Below are positions 1 through 7,674 of a stretch of DNA of 64,000 nt, in pieces (within the stretch, counting starts at the first letter, position 1; each line of letters starts with the position of its first letter). The notes under the pieces were generated by a model. That model was not told where the DNA came from. It saw only the letters and a list, made by a program, of their open reading frames with translations, and made no database searches. Source of the DNA: an uncultured Bacteroidota bacterium (lineage in GTDB: Bacteria; Bacteroidota; Bacteroidia; Flavobacteriales; Flavobacteriaceae); assembly GCA_902581145.1 (NCBI GenBank), contig CACHNE010000008.1:1-64000 (forward strand), written 5' to 3'. The position numbers and the translations under genes are program-made.

Positions 1-1
1 A

Positions 2-916
2 TATGTGCCAGCAATAAGACACTCTTATTGGATTCATTCAGAATTTAATTTTACGAGTGACATACAAGATTTCAAATCTCGTTTATCCGATGTAGAAAGA
101 AGTGCCATTAAAAATACTATGCTTGCAATCTCACAAATAGAGGTTGCTGTAAAATCATTTTGGGGAGATCTATATCACAGAATTCCAAAACCAGAAGTTG
201 GATCTGTGGGCTCAACATTTGCGGAAAGTGAAGTTAGACACGCTGATGCCTACTCACACTTGCTTGAAATTTTAGGGTTAAACGTAGAGTTTAAAGAATT
301 AAAGAAAAAGCCTGCAATAATGAAAAGAGTTCATTACCTAGAAAAAGCATTAAAAAACTCTAGAAGTGATGACAATAGAGAATATGCAGAGTCCATTCTT
401 CTTTTCTCTTTATTCATTGAGCATGTGTCTTTATTTTCTCAGTTCTTAATTATCATGGGATTCAACAAACATAAAAATATGTTGAAGGGAATTTCTAATG
501 TTGTTGAGGCAACATCAAAAGAAGAACAGATACATGGAGATTTCGGAATCGACCTTATTAAAGTTTTACAAAAGGAAAATCCAGATTGGTTCACTGACGA
601 ATATCACAAAAGAATTCAAGACATGTGTTTAAATGCTTTCGAAGCAGAGAAAGATGTTGTTGATTGGATTTTTGAAAATGGTGAGCTAGACTTTTTACCT
701 AAAGCGGTGGTAAATGAATTCCTAAAAAATAGATTTAACAATTCACTTGAAAGTATTGGAATTGAAAAAGTATTTGATATTGACGAAGATCTTGTTGCTC
801 AAACGGAATGGTTTGATGATGAGATTATTGGAACCAAGCACGGGGATTTCTTTGTCAAAAGATCAATTAACTACAGTAAAAGAAGCCAAAGTATAACCAG
901 CGACGATTTATTTTAG
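2..916 (+). CDS. nrdB: Ribonucleotide reductase class I, beta (radical-generating) subunit, 5' end missing
   Basis: Small subunit of aerobic ribonucleotide reductase, which holds the metal-radical centre that starts reduction of ribonucleotides by NrdA. The frame is open to the window edge, so the N-terminus lies outside; the GTG at 5 is unlikely to be the start. Numbering from that GTG, the diiron/dimanganese ligands are visible: Glu46, Glu76 and His79 (in SEVRH), Glu139, and Glu174 with His177 (in EEQIH). The Tyr equivalent to E. coli Tyr122 is at position 83. The C-terminus ends in the acidic-hydrophobic SDDLF tail, of the kind that docks to NrdA. Only 3 bp separate it from nrdA, so they form one transcript. 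The visible part fits the flavobacterial NrdB type that goes with an ATP-cone-free NrdA; whether an ATP-cone lies in the missing part cannot be seen. Confidence 0.93.
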   Translation, partial: YVPAIRHSYWIHSEFNFTSDIQDFKSRLSDVERSAIKNTMLAISQIEVAVKSFWGDLYHRIPKPEVGSVGSTFAESEVRHADAYSHLLEILGLNVEFKELKKKPAIMKRVHYLEKALKNSRSDDNREYAESILLFSLFIEHVSLFSQFLIIMGFNKHKNMLKGISNVVEATSKEEQIHGDFGIDLIKVLQKENPDWFTDEYHKRIQDMCLNAFEAEKDVVDWIFENGELDFLPKAVVNEFLKNRFNNSLESIGIEKVFDIDEDLVAQTEWFDDEIIGTKHGDFFVKRSINYSKRSQSITSDDLF

Positions 917-919
917 GAT

Positions 920-2695
920 ATGGAGAAAAAGCTAACATCAATAAAGAAGACCAATCCACATCAAGATTTAATTCAAGCAAGAAAAGAGTCAATGAAAAAA
1001 ATAAACGAGAGCAATGAAAAATCATTTGAGTGGTTAAATGAAAATAGTAGAAAATTTTTAGCAGCAGGATATTTAGGAGAGGGTATCACTGCCGAAGAAA
1101 GAATTTCAAACATAGCGCAAAGAGCAGAACAACTGCTTGAAATGCCTGGCTTTGCAGACAAATTTTATTACTACATGTCCCAAGGATTTTATTCTCTTGC
1201 GTCTCCAGTTTGGTCAAACTTTGGAAAAGAAAGAGGCTTACCAATAAGCTGCTTTGGATCTCACATTGATGATGATATAGGAAACATATTATATTCCCAA
1301 TCAGAAGTAGGAATGATGTCAAAACTAGGGGGAGGAACCTCAGGATATTTCGGTAAAATCAGACATAGAGGAGCTGCTATTAAAGATAATGGAGAAGCTT
1401 CCGGCGCAGTACACATAATGAGATTATTTGAGTCCATGGTTGATGTTGTTAGTCAAGGATCTGTTAGAAGAGGTCGCTTCTCACCATATCTACCAATAGA
1501 CCATCCAGATATTATGGAGTTTTTAGAAATTGGAACTGAAGGTAACCCAATTCAAGAGCTTACTCACGGGGTTACTGTGAAAGACGATTGGATGCAACAA
1601 ATGATTGATGGCGATGTTGAGAAAAGAACTGTTTGGGCAAAAGTTTTACAAAGTAGAGGTGAGATGGGATATCCTTATATTTTCTTTACAGACAATGCAA
1701 ACAATGGTGCCGCTGATGTTTACAAAGACAAAAAGTTACCAATCTATGCAAGTAACTTATGTACAGAAATAATGTTACCATCAGACCACAATTGGTCGTT
1801 TGTTTGTGTCTTATCTAGTATTAATGTATTACACTATGATAAATGGAAAGATACTGATGCTGTAGAAACAATGATTTACTTTTTAGATGCTGTTATAACA
1901 GAATTCCTTGAAAAGCTAGAGGTTTATAAAAACTCAGAGGACTTAGATGATCAGCAAACATTCCTCTTCATGGAGCGCGCTTATAATTTCTCAAAAGAAA
2001 ATAGAGCACTCGGTATGGGTGTGCTTGGATGGCATTCACTACTTCAATCCAAAATGCTGCCTTTCGATAGTCAGGGGGCTTTTGATTTAAATAGCGAAGT
2101 TTTCAAAAATATAAAAGAACACTCAAATAAAGCATCAAGAGATTTAGCTGAAAAGTTTGGTGAGCCTGAATTATTAAAAGGCTATGGCAGAAGAAATACA
2201 ACTTTAAATGCTGTAGCACCAACTACATCTTCCGCATTTATTCTCGGTCAAGTATCTCAAGGTATAGAGCCAATTTGGTCAAATATATATGTTAAGGATA
2301 TTGCTAAAATTAAAACAACAATTAAAAATCCATTTTTAGTAAAGCTCCTTGAGGAAAAAGGAATGGATACACCTGAAGTTTGGAGGCAAATAAGAGACAG
2401 AGATGGTTCAGTTCAGGATCTTGATTTCCTTTCTGAAAATGAAAAAGAAGTATTTAAAACCTATGCAGAAATAGACCAAATGTCAATTATCTATCAAGCT
2501 GCAAATAGACAAAATCATATTGATCAAGGACAATCACTAAACATAATTATACACCCTGATACAACAACAAAAGAGATTAACAAGATTCACGTAACAGCGT
2601 GGAAGCTTGGTCTTAAATCTTTATACTATCAACACAGTATGAACGCCGCACAGAAATTTAAGCAGAAGAAAGAGTGTGAAAGTTGTGAAGGTTAA
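920..2695 (+). CDS. nrdA: Ribonucleotide reductase class I, alpha (catalytic) subunit, short form without ATP-cone
   Basis: Catalytic subunit that makes deoxyribonucleoside diphosphates, partner of NrdB just upstream. At 591 residues it is about 150-200 shorter than E. coli NrdA. The N-terminus goes almost directly into the core, so the usual N-terminal ATP-cone (overall activity site) is absent. All catalytic features are present: Cys111 in PISCFG and Cys296 in FVCVLSS (redox pair), the finger-loop N279-L-C281-T-E283 carrying the thiyl-radical Cys and its Asn and Glu partners, the APTTSS phosphate-binding loop near 433-438, the radical-transfer Tyr pair in LYYQ (569-570), and a C-terminal CESC (CxxC) for re-reduction. 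The gene is therefore complete and not a truncation. It converges on the phosphate transporter, with a short AT-rich hairpin between them. Confidence 0.95.
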   Translation: MEKKLTSIKKTNPHQDLIQARKESMKKINESNEKSFEWLNENSRKFLAAGYLGEGITAEERISNIAQRAEQLLEMPGFADKFYYYMSQGFYSLASPVWSNFGKERGLPISCFGSHIDDDIGNILYSQSEVGMMSKLGGGTSGYFGKIRHRGAAIKDNGEASGAVHIMRLFESMVDVVSQGSVRRGRFSPYLPIDHPDIMEFLEIGTEGNPIQELTHGVTVKDDWMQQMIDGDVEKRTVWAKVLQSRGEMGYPYIFFTDNANNGAADVYKDKKLPIYASNLCTEIMLPSDHNWSFVCVLSSINVLHYDKWKDTDAVETMIYFLDAVITEFLEKLEVYKNSEDLDDQQTFLFMERAYNFSKENRALGMGVLGWHSLLQSKMLPFDSQGAFDLNSEVFKNIKEHSNKASRDLAEKFGEPELLKGYGRRNTTLNAVAPTTSSAFILGQVSQGIEPIWSNIYVKDIAKIKTTIKNPFLVKLLEEKGMDTPEVWRQIRDRDGSVQDLDFLSENEKEVFKTYAEIDQMSIIYQAANRQNHIDQGQSLNIIIHPDTTTKEINKIHVTAWKLGLKSLYYQHSMNAAQKFKQKKECESCEG

Positions 2696-2705
2696 ATTAA
2701 AACCT

Positions 2706-2730
2706 TAAAACAAATAATTGTTTTATTTTA
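2706..2730 (+). terminator. Putative terminator between nrdA and the convergent PiT gene
   Basis: An 8-bp AT-rich stem (TAAAACAA / TTGTTTTA) with a 4-base loop is followed by TTTTAA. It lies just past the nrdA stop and 3' of the convergent transporter gene, so it could act on both strands. The stem is weak, so the call is tentative. Confidence 0.4.
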
Positions 2731-4987
2731 ATTCGGTTTCTGATTTAATAGAATAGTAATTTTCTAATAGTTCTTTTAAAGCAGTAAGAATTTCAGAGCA
2801 TAGACTAAGTATTTCCAAGTGTAATTTATCGTACCTTTTGTTGTCTTGGTTTTCTTCTTTGTATCTTTTGATTTGGTTCTCAATCTCATCCATTGCTTGA
2901 ATTATATCTAATAGAACATCCTCAATTTTTTTGAAGTCCTTATTGATAAAGATATTTATAACACTCTCAAATAATCTTTTAAAATTAAGATCAAGACCTA
3001 ATAAAACTTTTATGTTACTGAGTGGAAGTTTTCTTCTGTCCTCATCTACATGTTTAAGAGTTATCTTAGAAATTTTTCTTAGCCTTTTTGTTATCTGTGT
3101 TAATTTATCTAAAATTATTAGATAAAACTCTGTAGCTTTTTTGTTCGCTTTTTTATTAGACTTCAGATAATTAAAGATATTTTCTTGAAGTTCATCTACT
3201 TCATCACTTAACTTAGTTATTTGACGACTATTTTTCTTTAATAGTTTTATATCACTTTTAGAGATTCCTTCGGTTGTAAAAGTGAATATTTTAATACTTC
3301 TATTTAATACATTTTCTATATTTTTAGAGCTTTCTTTGATAACTCCGTCAAGTGTGTTTTTTTCAATTTCCAGTATTTCATTTTCTAACTTAAGTTTTTT
3401 TGCTTCTTTGTTATATCTCAAGTAATTTCTATAAAGTAAGATGCATGTAAATAAGAACAAAATTGGCATAAAAAACAAACTTGTTTCCATTAGTAAAGCA
3501 ACAAGTGCAGCAGCTGAAAATGCAACAATAGCTGTAATAAACCATCCTCCAATTACGTTTAATACTCCTGAAACTCTGAAGATTGCACTTTCACTTCCCC
3601 ACGCCCTATCAGATAATGAAGTTCCCATGGCAACCATAAATGTAACATAAGTTGTTGATAATGGTAATTTGTATGAGGTTGCAATTGAAATTAATATGGA
3701 TGCAACAATTAAATTAACCGATGCACGAACCATATCAAATGCGGGTTTTTCGATTATTGTATTTGATAATAGTAATTGATTTGAAGGAGCAAATCTATTT
3801 TCAATTATTTCTTTAATTTTTGCTGGAACAATTTTTTGAATTCCACTATTTAATTTGACAAAAAACTTTACTAGATATTTAGCTAATATGTTTGCTTTAA
3901 ACTTTTCCTTTATTTCACTTTGATCCGATAAATCAATTGAAGTTTTTAATACATTTTTTGCCCGTGATGAAAACCACAGTGTGATAACCATTATAGCACC
4001 AGCAAAAAATAAAATAAGATTTGGAGTTTCCACCTTTGATGAAAGTATTCCCATGCTGAGTTGATCTGCAGGTACACCTGAAATTGTCCATGCTTCATAT
4101 GATTGCCATGCAGCAATTGGTACACCAATGAAATTAACCAGATCATTACCTGCAAATGCCAAAGCTAATGCAAAGGTGCCAACAAGGATTATTATTTTGT
4201 AAATATTGGTTCTATATACTTCAATTAAAAAAAATGACATCAAAGACCATATTAATGTCAAGTATATAATTATTTGTGAGGCATTCCTTTCGATTAGATT
4301 ATTAATTGTTTCACCCTGAAAATAATCGAAAGTGATTTCAGAGTATGAAGTTCCTTTGATTCCTTTAATCAGTATAAAGTATGTTATAGAAGTTATTGCA
4401 ATCCCCCCAAAAATTGATGAAACAATATTTGATTTTCTTTTAAAATCAAAACTTAATATTAATCTTGACACCCACTGTACAATAGCACCTATTGTAAATG
4501 CAATAAAAACAGATAATATTATACCCAATATAATTTGCGTTGCTTTTGAGTAATTAATGTAGGTGATAAGCTCATTAATTGATTGACTGTTTTCCCATAT
4601 TTTGTAAGCTGCTATCGAAACAGCCGCTCCTAGTAATTCAAAAACAATTGAAACTGTAGTTGACGTAGGCAGCCCAAGAGTATTAAAAAAATCCAACAAA
4701 AGAATATCAGTTATCATGACCGCAAGAAAAATAATCATGATTTCATCGAAATAGTACAATTCTGGGTTGAATATTCCTTTTCTTGCAACCTCCATCATTC
4801 CACTTGAAAATATTGCCCCCAAAGCAATTCCAAAACTGGCTATTATCATTATTTTTTTAAATGACACTGCCTTTGATCCAATTGCTGAGCTTAAAAAATT
4901 TACAGCATCATTACTTACTCCAACAATCAGGTCAGCAATTGCAAGAAATCCCAGCGCTAAAACAAAAAATAAGTAAAGATTTTCCAA
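2723..4987 (-). CDS. PiT-family inorganic phosphate transporter with C-terminal PhoU-like domain
   Basis: Inner-membrane ion-coupled phosphate permease of the PiT/PHO4 family. Both halves of the inverted repeat are recognisable: the first signature has GVSNDAVNF (Asn26, Asp27) and the second FAGNDLVNF (Asn281, Asp282). The accessory LPTSTT (about 106-111) and LPLSTTYV motifs are also present. Hydrophobic segments cover roughly residues 1-525. The last 210 residues are soluble, charged and helical, with a coiled-coil-like segment around 530-560 followed by a PhoU-like helical bundle, so transporter and PhoU-type regulator are one polypeptide. At 754 residues it is much longer than a plain PiT (about 420-500). 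It is divergent from the MORN-like gene, with 222 bp between them. The neighbouring phytase and PlcP-like genes support a phosphate role. Confidence 0.92.
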   Translation of the reverse strand: MENLYLFFVLALGFLAIADLIVGVSNDAVNFLSSAIGSKAVSFKKIMIIASFGIALGAIFSSGMMEVARKGIFNPELYYFDEIMIIFLAVMITDILLLDFFNTLGLPTSTTVSIVFELLGAAVSIAAYKIWENSQSINELITYINYSKATQIILGIILSVFIAFTIGAIVQWVSRLILSFDFKRKSNIVSSIFGGIAITSITYFILIKGIKGTSYSEITFDYFQGETINNLIERNASQIIIYLTLIWSLMSFFLIEVYRTNIYKIIILVGTFALALAFAGNDLVNFIGVPIAAWQSYEAWTISGVPADQLSMGILSSKVETPNLILFFAGAIMVITLWFSSRAKNVLKTSIDLSDQSEIKEKFKANILAKYLVKFFVKLNSGIQKIVPAKIKEIIENRFAPSNQLLLSNTIIEKPAFDMVRASVNLIVASILISIATSYKLPLSTTYVTFMVAMGTSLSDRAWGSESAIFRVSGVLNVIGGWFITAIVAFSAAALVALLMETSLFFMPILFLFTCILLYRNYLRYNKEAKKLKLENEILEIEKNTLDGVIKESSKNIENVLNRSIKIFTFTTEGISKSDIKLLKKNSRQITKLSDEVDELQENIFNYLKSNKKANKKATEFYLIILDKLTQITKRLRKISKITLKHVDEDRRKLPLSNIKVLLGLDLNFKRLFESVINIFINKDFKKIEDVLLDIIQAMDEIENQIKRYKEENQDNKRYDKLHLEILSLCSEILTALKELLENYYSIKSETELK

Positions 4988-5003
4988 GCTTAATTATTTC
5001 AGA

Positions 5004-5011
5004 CAAATTTA
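5004..5011 (-). promoter_or_regulatory. Candidate -7 box for the PiT gene
   Basis: The minus strand reads TAAATTTG, a full match to the Flavobacterium -7 consensus TAnnTTTG, 17 bases upstream of the transporter ATG. No TTG is seen at the usual -33 distance. The site therefore either needs an activator or is a chance match. Confidence 0.4.
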
Positions 5012-5126
5012 CATTTATTATTGCTTTTATCATTAGCTAAATGTTAAGAATTCCTCTGTTTTTGATTGATTTTTACATATTTTGTATATATATAAAATAT
5101 TGATAATCAATTATTTAAAGAAGTAA

Positions 5127-5142
5127 TGTTAATTTAATGTTA
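5127..5142 (+). promoter_or_regulatory. TGTTA direct repeat with 11-bp period (Pho-box-like)
   Basis: Two TGTTA pentamers begin at 5127 and 5138, exactly 11 bp apart. This is the spacing of the two half-sites in E. coli Pho boxes and of TTAACA repeats in Bacillus PhoP boxes. It lies in the divergent region between the phosphate transporter and the MORN-like gene, upstream of the promoter at 5152-5181. Binding by a PhoB/PhoP-like regulator is an inference. Confidence 0.4.
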
Positions 5143-5151
5143 TGTAAATGT

Positions 5152-5181
5152 TTGAAAAATGTAAACAAATAATTATATTTG
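5152..5181 (+). promoter_or_regulatory. Sigma-A-type promoter for the MORN-like gene
   Basis: TTG at 5152-5154, a 19-bp spacer, and TATATTTG at 5174-5181 match the Flavobacterium housekeeping promoter (TTG, 17-23 bp, TAnnTTTG). The start codon at 5210 lies 28 bases past the box, leaving a short untranslated leader. Confidence 0.65.
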
Positions 5182-5195
5182 TTAACATAATGTTA
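5180..5195 (+). promoter_or_regulatory. Second TGTTA direct repeat overlapping the -7 box and start site
   Basis: TGTTA occurs at 5180-5184 and 5191-5195, again 11 bp apart, and contains the core GTTAACAT (5181-5188) that recurs upstream of both TonB-dependent receptor genes. It overlaps the end of the -7 box and the expected transcription start. If a regulator binds here it would more likely repress this promoter, or serve the opposite strand. Confidence 0.4.
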
Positions 5196-5209
5196 TTAAA
5201 CATATTGTT

Positions 5210-5581
5210 ATGAAAAATATTTATCTCTTATTTACATTGTTATTTTTCTTTTGTTACTCTCAATCTACTGTAGCTCAAAATGAAAATAAATTAATTGAAT
5301 ATAATGAGTTCACTGATCTAATCGATGTAACATATTTCTATGAAGATGGTTCTGTGCAACAGACTGGCTCTTTCAATACTAACGGTCTTCCGCATGGAAA
5401 GTGGACCGCTTATAATATGAATGGAAAAAAATTATGTGTTGGTAATTACAAAAACGGATTAAAAGATGGAAAATGGTATTTCACATTATCCGATAAGACT
5501 CAAGCTGTAGATTATATTAATTCCAAGATTATCTCTGTTGAAAATAATTTTAAAAATGAAATAGCCGTATTAGATAAATAG
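5210..5581 (+). CDS. Small exported protein with MORN-like / YwqK-type repeats
   Basis: 123 residues beginning with a signal peptide (hydrophobic residues 4-20, likely cleavage after TVAQ). The mature part holds two copies of a YEDGSVQQTGSF...G-HGKW pattern typical of MORN-variant repeats in proteins labelled YwqK-like antitoxins: around residues 44-66 (NGLPHGKWTAY) and 67-90 (NGLKDGKWYF). It is probably periplasmic or attached to the outer membrane; no catalytic residues can be proposed and the antitoxin label is not supported by any toxin neighbour. It is a single-gene unit with its own promoter upstream and a clear terminator downstream. It sits divergently from the phosphate transporter and shares Pho-box-like repeats with it, so it may belong to the phosphate response. 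Confidence 0.75.
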   Translation: MKNIYLLFTLLFFFCYSQSTVAQNENKLIEYNEFTDLIDVTYFYEDGSVQQTGSFNTNGLPHGKWTAYNMNGKKLCVGNYKNGLKDGKWYFTLSDKTQAVDYINSKIISVENNFKNEIAVLDK

Positions 5582-5602
5582 TTTCATTTATATATATAAT
5601 TG

Positions 5603-5635
5603 AAAAAGACTGTTTGAAAAAACAGTCTTTTTTTT
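5603..5635 (+). terminator. Rho-independent terminator after the MORN-like gene
   Basis: Perfect 12-bp stem AAAAAGACTGTT / AACAGTCTTTTT with a 6-base loop, running into a T-tract ending at 5635. It starts 22 bases after the stop codon. This is one of the clearest intrinsic terminators in the window. Confidence 0.85.
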
Positions 5636-5747
5636 GATTAATAAGTGTGGACTAAAAACTAATTAAAATGTACATATAAAATTAGCTTCTAATTTATTTA
5701 GTTCTGTGAACAAACAATTAAGTAATCTTTAATTAATCCGTATAGTT

Positions 5748-6773
5748 TCAACCTCCTGTTTTTAGGTTTGACAGAATGGGTATTCTGGGAAGTCTTTTTA
5801 TATAATCAATTAAAATTCTGTCAACTATATCTCTTGTATCTTGATTTAAATCTACTAAGATTTGATTTTCACTCTTAATCCATTTAGAAATCTTCTTGGA
5901 ATCTAATTTTTTTATTGATTCATATCCCATTTTTTTTAGACAAAAAGCATTATACTTTTGCTCAAATTGATTTTTCATCGGAATAACTAATAACTTCTTT
6001 TTGAGAAAAATAGCCTCTGAAGTGGTTTCAAATCCAGCATTACAGATTACACCCTCACAGGTCGAAATACTTTTAATAAATAAATTTTGACTTATAGGTT
6101 TAAAAATAAAGTTTCCATAAGTTTTTGATTTTGATACCTCTTTAGTAAAAACATGAAAATTTATATTCTTTATATCCTTTAATTTTTGAGTTATCCTTTT
6201 TACTGAGTATGAGGGAAGATAAACCGTGTAGTGAGATAATTTTTCAGGTCTAATTTTTAATAATCTTTTTTTTATAACTGGTGAAAAAATTTTTCCCCCT
6301 AAACTCTGATAATGAATACCATAGCCAATGCTTACGGGGCAATAATATTTTAAAAATAGCCTATGTAAACAGTTGTAATTTGGAAGCTTTGGTGTTTCCG
6401 GATTTAACATAGAAAATTGATTACTTAAACCAATACATTCTTTTCCATAGAATTTACAAGCCCATGAAGAAATTGGCTCAAAATCTGAAATTATCAAGTC
6501 ATAATCGTACACATTTAACGACCTTATATCTCTAATAAACTGTATCAGTTTTAAGTTAACTATAGACTTCCAAAAATCAATCCCTCCCTTTTTACCAAAT
6601 GCAAAACTAATACCCTCAAAATAGTATTTAACCTTATGATTAAGCTTCAAAGTTGAGTTTTTACCGCTTACTAAAATATCTAAATTTACCCTTCTTTCAA
6701 GAATTGGTATTATCTCATTTGCTCGAGAAATATGACCATTTCCTGTTCCTTGTATTGCATATAACACTTTCAT
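5748..6773 (-). CDS. Glycosyltransferase of the GT-B / MGT type, likely glycolipid synthase
   Basis: 341 residues. The N-terminal acceptor-side Rossmann motif GTGNGHISRA (about 9-18) and the C-terminal donor-side block CNAGFETTSEA followed by P...QFEQ are typical of GT-B enzymes related to MurG and diacylglycerol glycosyltransferases. There is no signal peptide; hydrophobic patches suit a membrane-surface enzyme. The start ATG overlaps the stop of the upstream metallophosphoesterase by one base (TAATG), so translation is probably coupled. In marine heterotrophs, PlcP releases diacylglycerol from phospholipid and a neighbouring glycosyltransferase (Agt) glycosylates it under phosphate starvation. 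The same pairing here makes that role the best guess. The sugar donor and acceptor cannot be read from the sequence. Confidence 0.75.
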   Translation of the reverse strand: MKVLYAIQGTGNGHISRANEIIPILERRVNLDILVSGKNSTLKLNHKVKYYFEGISFAFGKKGGIDFWKSIVNLKLIQFIRDIRSLNVYDYDLIISDFEPISSWACKFYGKECIGLSNQFSMLNPETPKLPNYNCLHRLFLKYYCPVSIGYGIHYQSLGGKIFSPVIKKRLLKIRPEKLSHYTVYLPSYSVKRITQKLKDIKNINFHVFTKEVSKSKTYGNFIFKPISQNLFIKSISTCEGVICNAGFETTSEAIFLKKKLLVIPMKNQFEQKYNAFCLKKMGYESIKKLDSKKISKWIKSENQILVDLNQDTRDIVDRILIDYIKRLPRIPILSNLKTGG

Positions 6774-7609
6774 TATTTGAGTAAATTATAATCTTGAAGA
6801 ATTTCATTAAAAAACTCGTTAATTGGCCTATTTTCTTCCTTAAAATCAAATTCACTGTATTCAAACCTGTATAAACTCCATTTATTTTTTTTGTACTCTA
6901 ATGATGTTAAATTTTCAATCCAATCCCCTGAATTTAAATATTTTACATTTTTACCTTTTGATTTAAATTCCTTAATACATGGTTCATGAATATGTCCACA
7001 AACAACTGAGTCATAATTATTGTCACTAGCAATATCAACAATTGTATTTTCAAATTGATTTATAAATTTTACTGCTAATTTAATTTTACCTTTTATTTTT
7101 TTTGAAAATGAATATTTTTCCTTTTTAATCAGAAATAATATTTTATTCATTACGAGATTTATCTGAATTAGCAAATCATATCCATAACCACCAAGACGTG
7201 TTAACCACTTTGAGTATTGCATGGTGACATCAAATATATCACCATGAAAAAACCAGGTTTTTTTGCCATTAAGATTTAATACTAACTTATTTGATATTTC
7301 AAGGCCTGACATTTTAAACCCAACAAGCCTTCTTAATTCCTCATCGTGATTTCCAGTTATATAATGAACTTTTACCCCTTTTGATATCCATTTTAGGATT
7401 AATCTAATAAGTTTAGTGTGATATATATCCCAGTATTTTTTTTTGAATTGCCACATATCAATGATGTCACCATTCATTATCAACATTCTAGGCTTAACAC
7501 TTCTTAGGTAGAAATATAGTTCTTTGGCCTTAGATCCAATAGATCCCAGATGTACATCCGAGATAACAATAATATCAACAGCTCTATACTTTTTGTTTTT
7601 CTCAACCAT
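6773..7609 (-). CDS. plcP: PlcP-type metallophosphoesterase (COG2908; LpxH-like), probable phospholipase C
   Basis: Calcineurin-like two-metal phosphoesterase, 278 residues. Visible metal-site motifs: Asp18-V-His20 (ISDVHLG), Asp48 (NGDIID), Asn87-His88 (GNHDE), His122 (FHGDIFDV) and GHIH at 205-208. The signature blocks HGDIFDV..KWL..LG..GYD, the AVKFI..FE helix and YLNSGDWIEN match the longer PlcP branch of the family (about 275 residues) better than canonical LpxH (about 240). PlcP cleaves phospholipid head groups to diacylglycerol when phosphate is scarce. The translationally coupled glycosyltransferase downstream and the phytase and TonB receptor upstream support this. The alternative is a UDP-2,3-diacylglucosamine hydrolase for lipid A synthesis. 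Assay or phylogeny would decide; the family assignment itself is firm. Confidence 0.85.
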   Translation of the reverse strand: MVEKNKKYRAVDIIVISDVHLGSIGSKAKELYFYLRSVKPRMLIMNGDIIDMWQFKKKYWDIYHTKLIRLILKWISKGVKVHYITGNHDEELRRLVGFKMSGLEISNKLVLNLNGKKTWFFHGDIFDVTMQYSKWLTRLGGYGYDLLIQINLVMNKILFLIKKEKYSFSKKIKGKIKLAVKFINQFENTIVDIASDNNYDSVVCGHIHEPCIKEFKSKGKNVKYLNSGDWIENLTSLEYKKNKWSLYRFEYSEFDFKEENRPINEFFNEILQDYNLLK

Positions 7610-7613
7610 AATG

Positions 7614-7621
7614 CAAAATTA
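7614..7621 (-). promoter_or_regulatory. Candidate -7 box for plcP-glycosyltransferase
   Basis: The minus strand reads TAATTTTG, matching TAnnTTTG, but only 4 bases before the plcP ATG. If used, the transcript would be leaderless or start inside the gene. No -33 TTG is seen at the right distance. Confidence 0.3.
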
Positions 7622-7674
7622 TGTTGAGTTAGGGAATATATTTTTAAGGGAAATTTAACTAATAGTTATTTTTA

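Noticed and set aside
920-2695. nrdA as a truncated pseudogene because of its short length
   Set aside because: All catalytic cysteines, the finger loop, the Tyr pair and the C-terminal CxxC are present; the short form is a known architecture.
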